From an uncultured Actinomycetes bacterium (GTDB taxonomy: Bacteria; Actinomycetota; Actinomycetes; S36-B12), in contig CAINGG010000195.1 in assembly GCA_903848435.1 (NCBI GenBank), forward strand, positions 1 through 6,098: 6,098 bases of DNA, read 5' to 3'. This document shows, one piece after another, positions 5,298 through 6,098 of the stretch (position 1 is its first letter; each line of letters opens with the position of its first letter). The notes beneath the pieces were generated by a model. The model saw only the letters and a list, made by a program, of their open reading frames with translations. It made no database searches and was not told the DNA's origin. The translations under genes were made by a program, and so were the position numbers.

Positions 5298-6098
5298 ATG
5301 ACCATTCCCGGTCTCGACAATCCGCCGACACGCAACAAGAAGTTGCTCGAGTGGGTTGAGGAAGTCGCAGCGCTCACCCAGCCCGACGAAGTGATCTGGT
5401 GCGATGGGTCGCAGGACGAGTGGGAGCGCCTGACACAGCAGATGGTCGACAGTGGCACGTTGATCCGCCTTAACCCCGCGCTTCGCCCCAACTCTTTCCT
5501 TGCCCGCTCCAGTCCCAGCGATGTGGCCCGGGTCGAGAGCCGCACCTACATCTGCTCGCACTACGAGGCCGACGCCGGCCCCACCAACAACTGGATGGAT
5601 CCGGTTGAGATGAAGGGCATCCTGCGCGGGCTCTTCGAAGGATCCATGCGTGGTCGCCCGATGTACGTCGTTCCCTTCAGCATGGGGCCACTCGGCTCGC
5701 ACATCGCGCAACTCGGTGTCGAGCTCACCGACTCGCCCTACGTCGTGATCAACATGCGCATCATGACGCGCATGGGCAGTGCCGCCCTGGAGCAGATCGG
5801 GGAGAGCGGAGATTTCGTGCCCGCCGTGCACTCGGTGGGCTACCCCCTCGCGGACGCCGAGGGCACATCCCGCCCCGATGTCCCCTGGCCGTGCAACGAC
5901 ACGAAATACATCACCCACTTCCCGGAGACCCGGGAGATCTGGTCGTTCGGTTCGGGCTACGGCGGCAACGCCCTGCTCGGCAAGAAGTGCTTCGCCCTGC
6001 GCATTGCCTCGGCCATGGCCCGCGACGAGGGCTGGATGGCCGAGCACATGCTCGTGCTGAAGCTCACCTCGCCGTCTGGTGACACCCGCTACATCACG
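5298..6098 (+). CDS. pckG: Phosphoenolpyruvate carboxykinase (GTP), N-terminal part (truncated by window edge)
   Basis: The reading frame gives 267 residues and is still open at the window end; the full enzyme is normally about 600-620. It converts oxaloacetate plus GTP to PEP, GDP and CO2, the entry step of gluconeogenesis, in the cytoplasm. The GTP-type is shown by ARVESRT (77-83), whose Arg78 matches the substrate-binding arginine (Arg87 in rat enzyme), by FGSGYGGNALLGKKC (217-231) with the Tyr221-Gly222-Gly223 substrate loop and the Mn-binding Lys230 (rat Lys244), and by AEH with His250 (rat His264). The kinase-type P-loop and the second metal ligands lie beyond the window. GAGGAG (5287-5292) is 5 nt before the ATG, which fixes the start. 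The 194-bp upstream region holds a CRP/GlxR-like site and tandem GTTTACA repeats, in keeping with carbon-source control. Nothing functional links it to copA upstream. Confidence 0.97.
   Translation, partial: MTIPGLDNPPTRNKKLLEWVEEVAALTQPDEVIWCDGSQDEWERLTQQMVDSGTLIRLNPALRPNSFLARSSPSDVARVESRTYICSHYEADAGPTNNWMDPVEMKGILRGLFEGSMRGRPMYVVPFSMGPLGSHIAQLGVELTDSPYVVINMRIMTRMGSAALEQIGESGDFVPAVHSVGYPLADAEGTSRPDVPWPCNDTKYITHFPETREIWSFGSGYGGNALLGKKCFALRIASAMARDEGWMAEHMLVLKLTSPSGDTRYIT

Noticed and set aside
5256..6047. A 263-codon minus-strand open frame opposite the PEPCK gene
   Set aside because: The plus-strand product matches GTP-PEPCK throughout, so this is an antisense shadow.
1..6098. A hidden defence system, mobile element, CRISPR array or RNA gene
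   Set aside because: Every gene-length stretch is explained by a known family, base and codon use are uniform, no transposase or integrase is present, no spaced direct repeats occur, and no tRNA-like cloverleaf was seen.

Overview
The window looks like ordinary chromosomal DNA from a high-GC actinobacterium. The signs are strong G/C bias at third codon positions, GTG starts, TANNNT-type -10 elements, a GTP-dependent PEP carboxykinase, and a copper ATPase with typical actinobacterial wording. Micrococcales (for example the Intrasporangiaceae or Dermacoccaceae) is a guess; the sequence alone cannot fix the genus. I see no rRNA, tRNA, CRISPR array, insertion sequence or phage gene.

Layout: (1) 1-244, minus strand, the N-terminal 81 residues of a GT-B (GT4-like) glycosyltransferase running off the left edge. 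(2) 245-437, a divergent intergenic region with a nested GGTCA/TGACC palindrome. (3) 438-1292, plus strand, a membrane-anchored or exported SGNH/GDSL-type hydrolase. (4) 1274-1954, minus strand, a secreted YkuD-type L,D-transpeptidase that overlaps the hydrolase tail to tail by 19 bp, with a 10-bp hairpin in the shared 3' ends. (5) 1955-2060, a short gap filled by an 18-bp perfect inverted repeat with a second hairpin in its loop. (6) 2061-2777, minus strand, a peptidase S51/cyanophycinase-like serine hydrolase. (7) 2778-2907, a divergent control region. (8) 2908-5103, plus strand, a complete CopA-type Cu(+)-exporting P1B ATPase. (9) 5104-5297, an intergenic region with GC-rich hairpins, a CRP/GlxR-like box, two GTTTACA repeats 11 bp apart and a candidate promoter. 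(10) 5298-6098, plus strand, the N-terminal 267 residues of GTP-dependent phosphoenolpyruvate carboxykinase, running off the right edge.

The genes do not form one pathway. They are single-gene units for cell-surface or polysaccharide work (glycosyltransferase, SGNH hydrolase, L,D-transpeptidase), peptide hydrolysis, copper export and gluconeogenesis. I found no convincing undescribed multi-gene system. The interest lies in control signals. The copper ATPase has a SigR/SigH-like thiol-stress promoter match. The PEPCK gene has a cAMP-receptor-type site. Two minus-strand genes share a leaderless start geometry. There are also two unusual hairpins. All regulatory calls come from reading the sequence and are untested.
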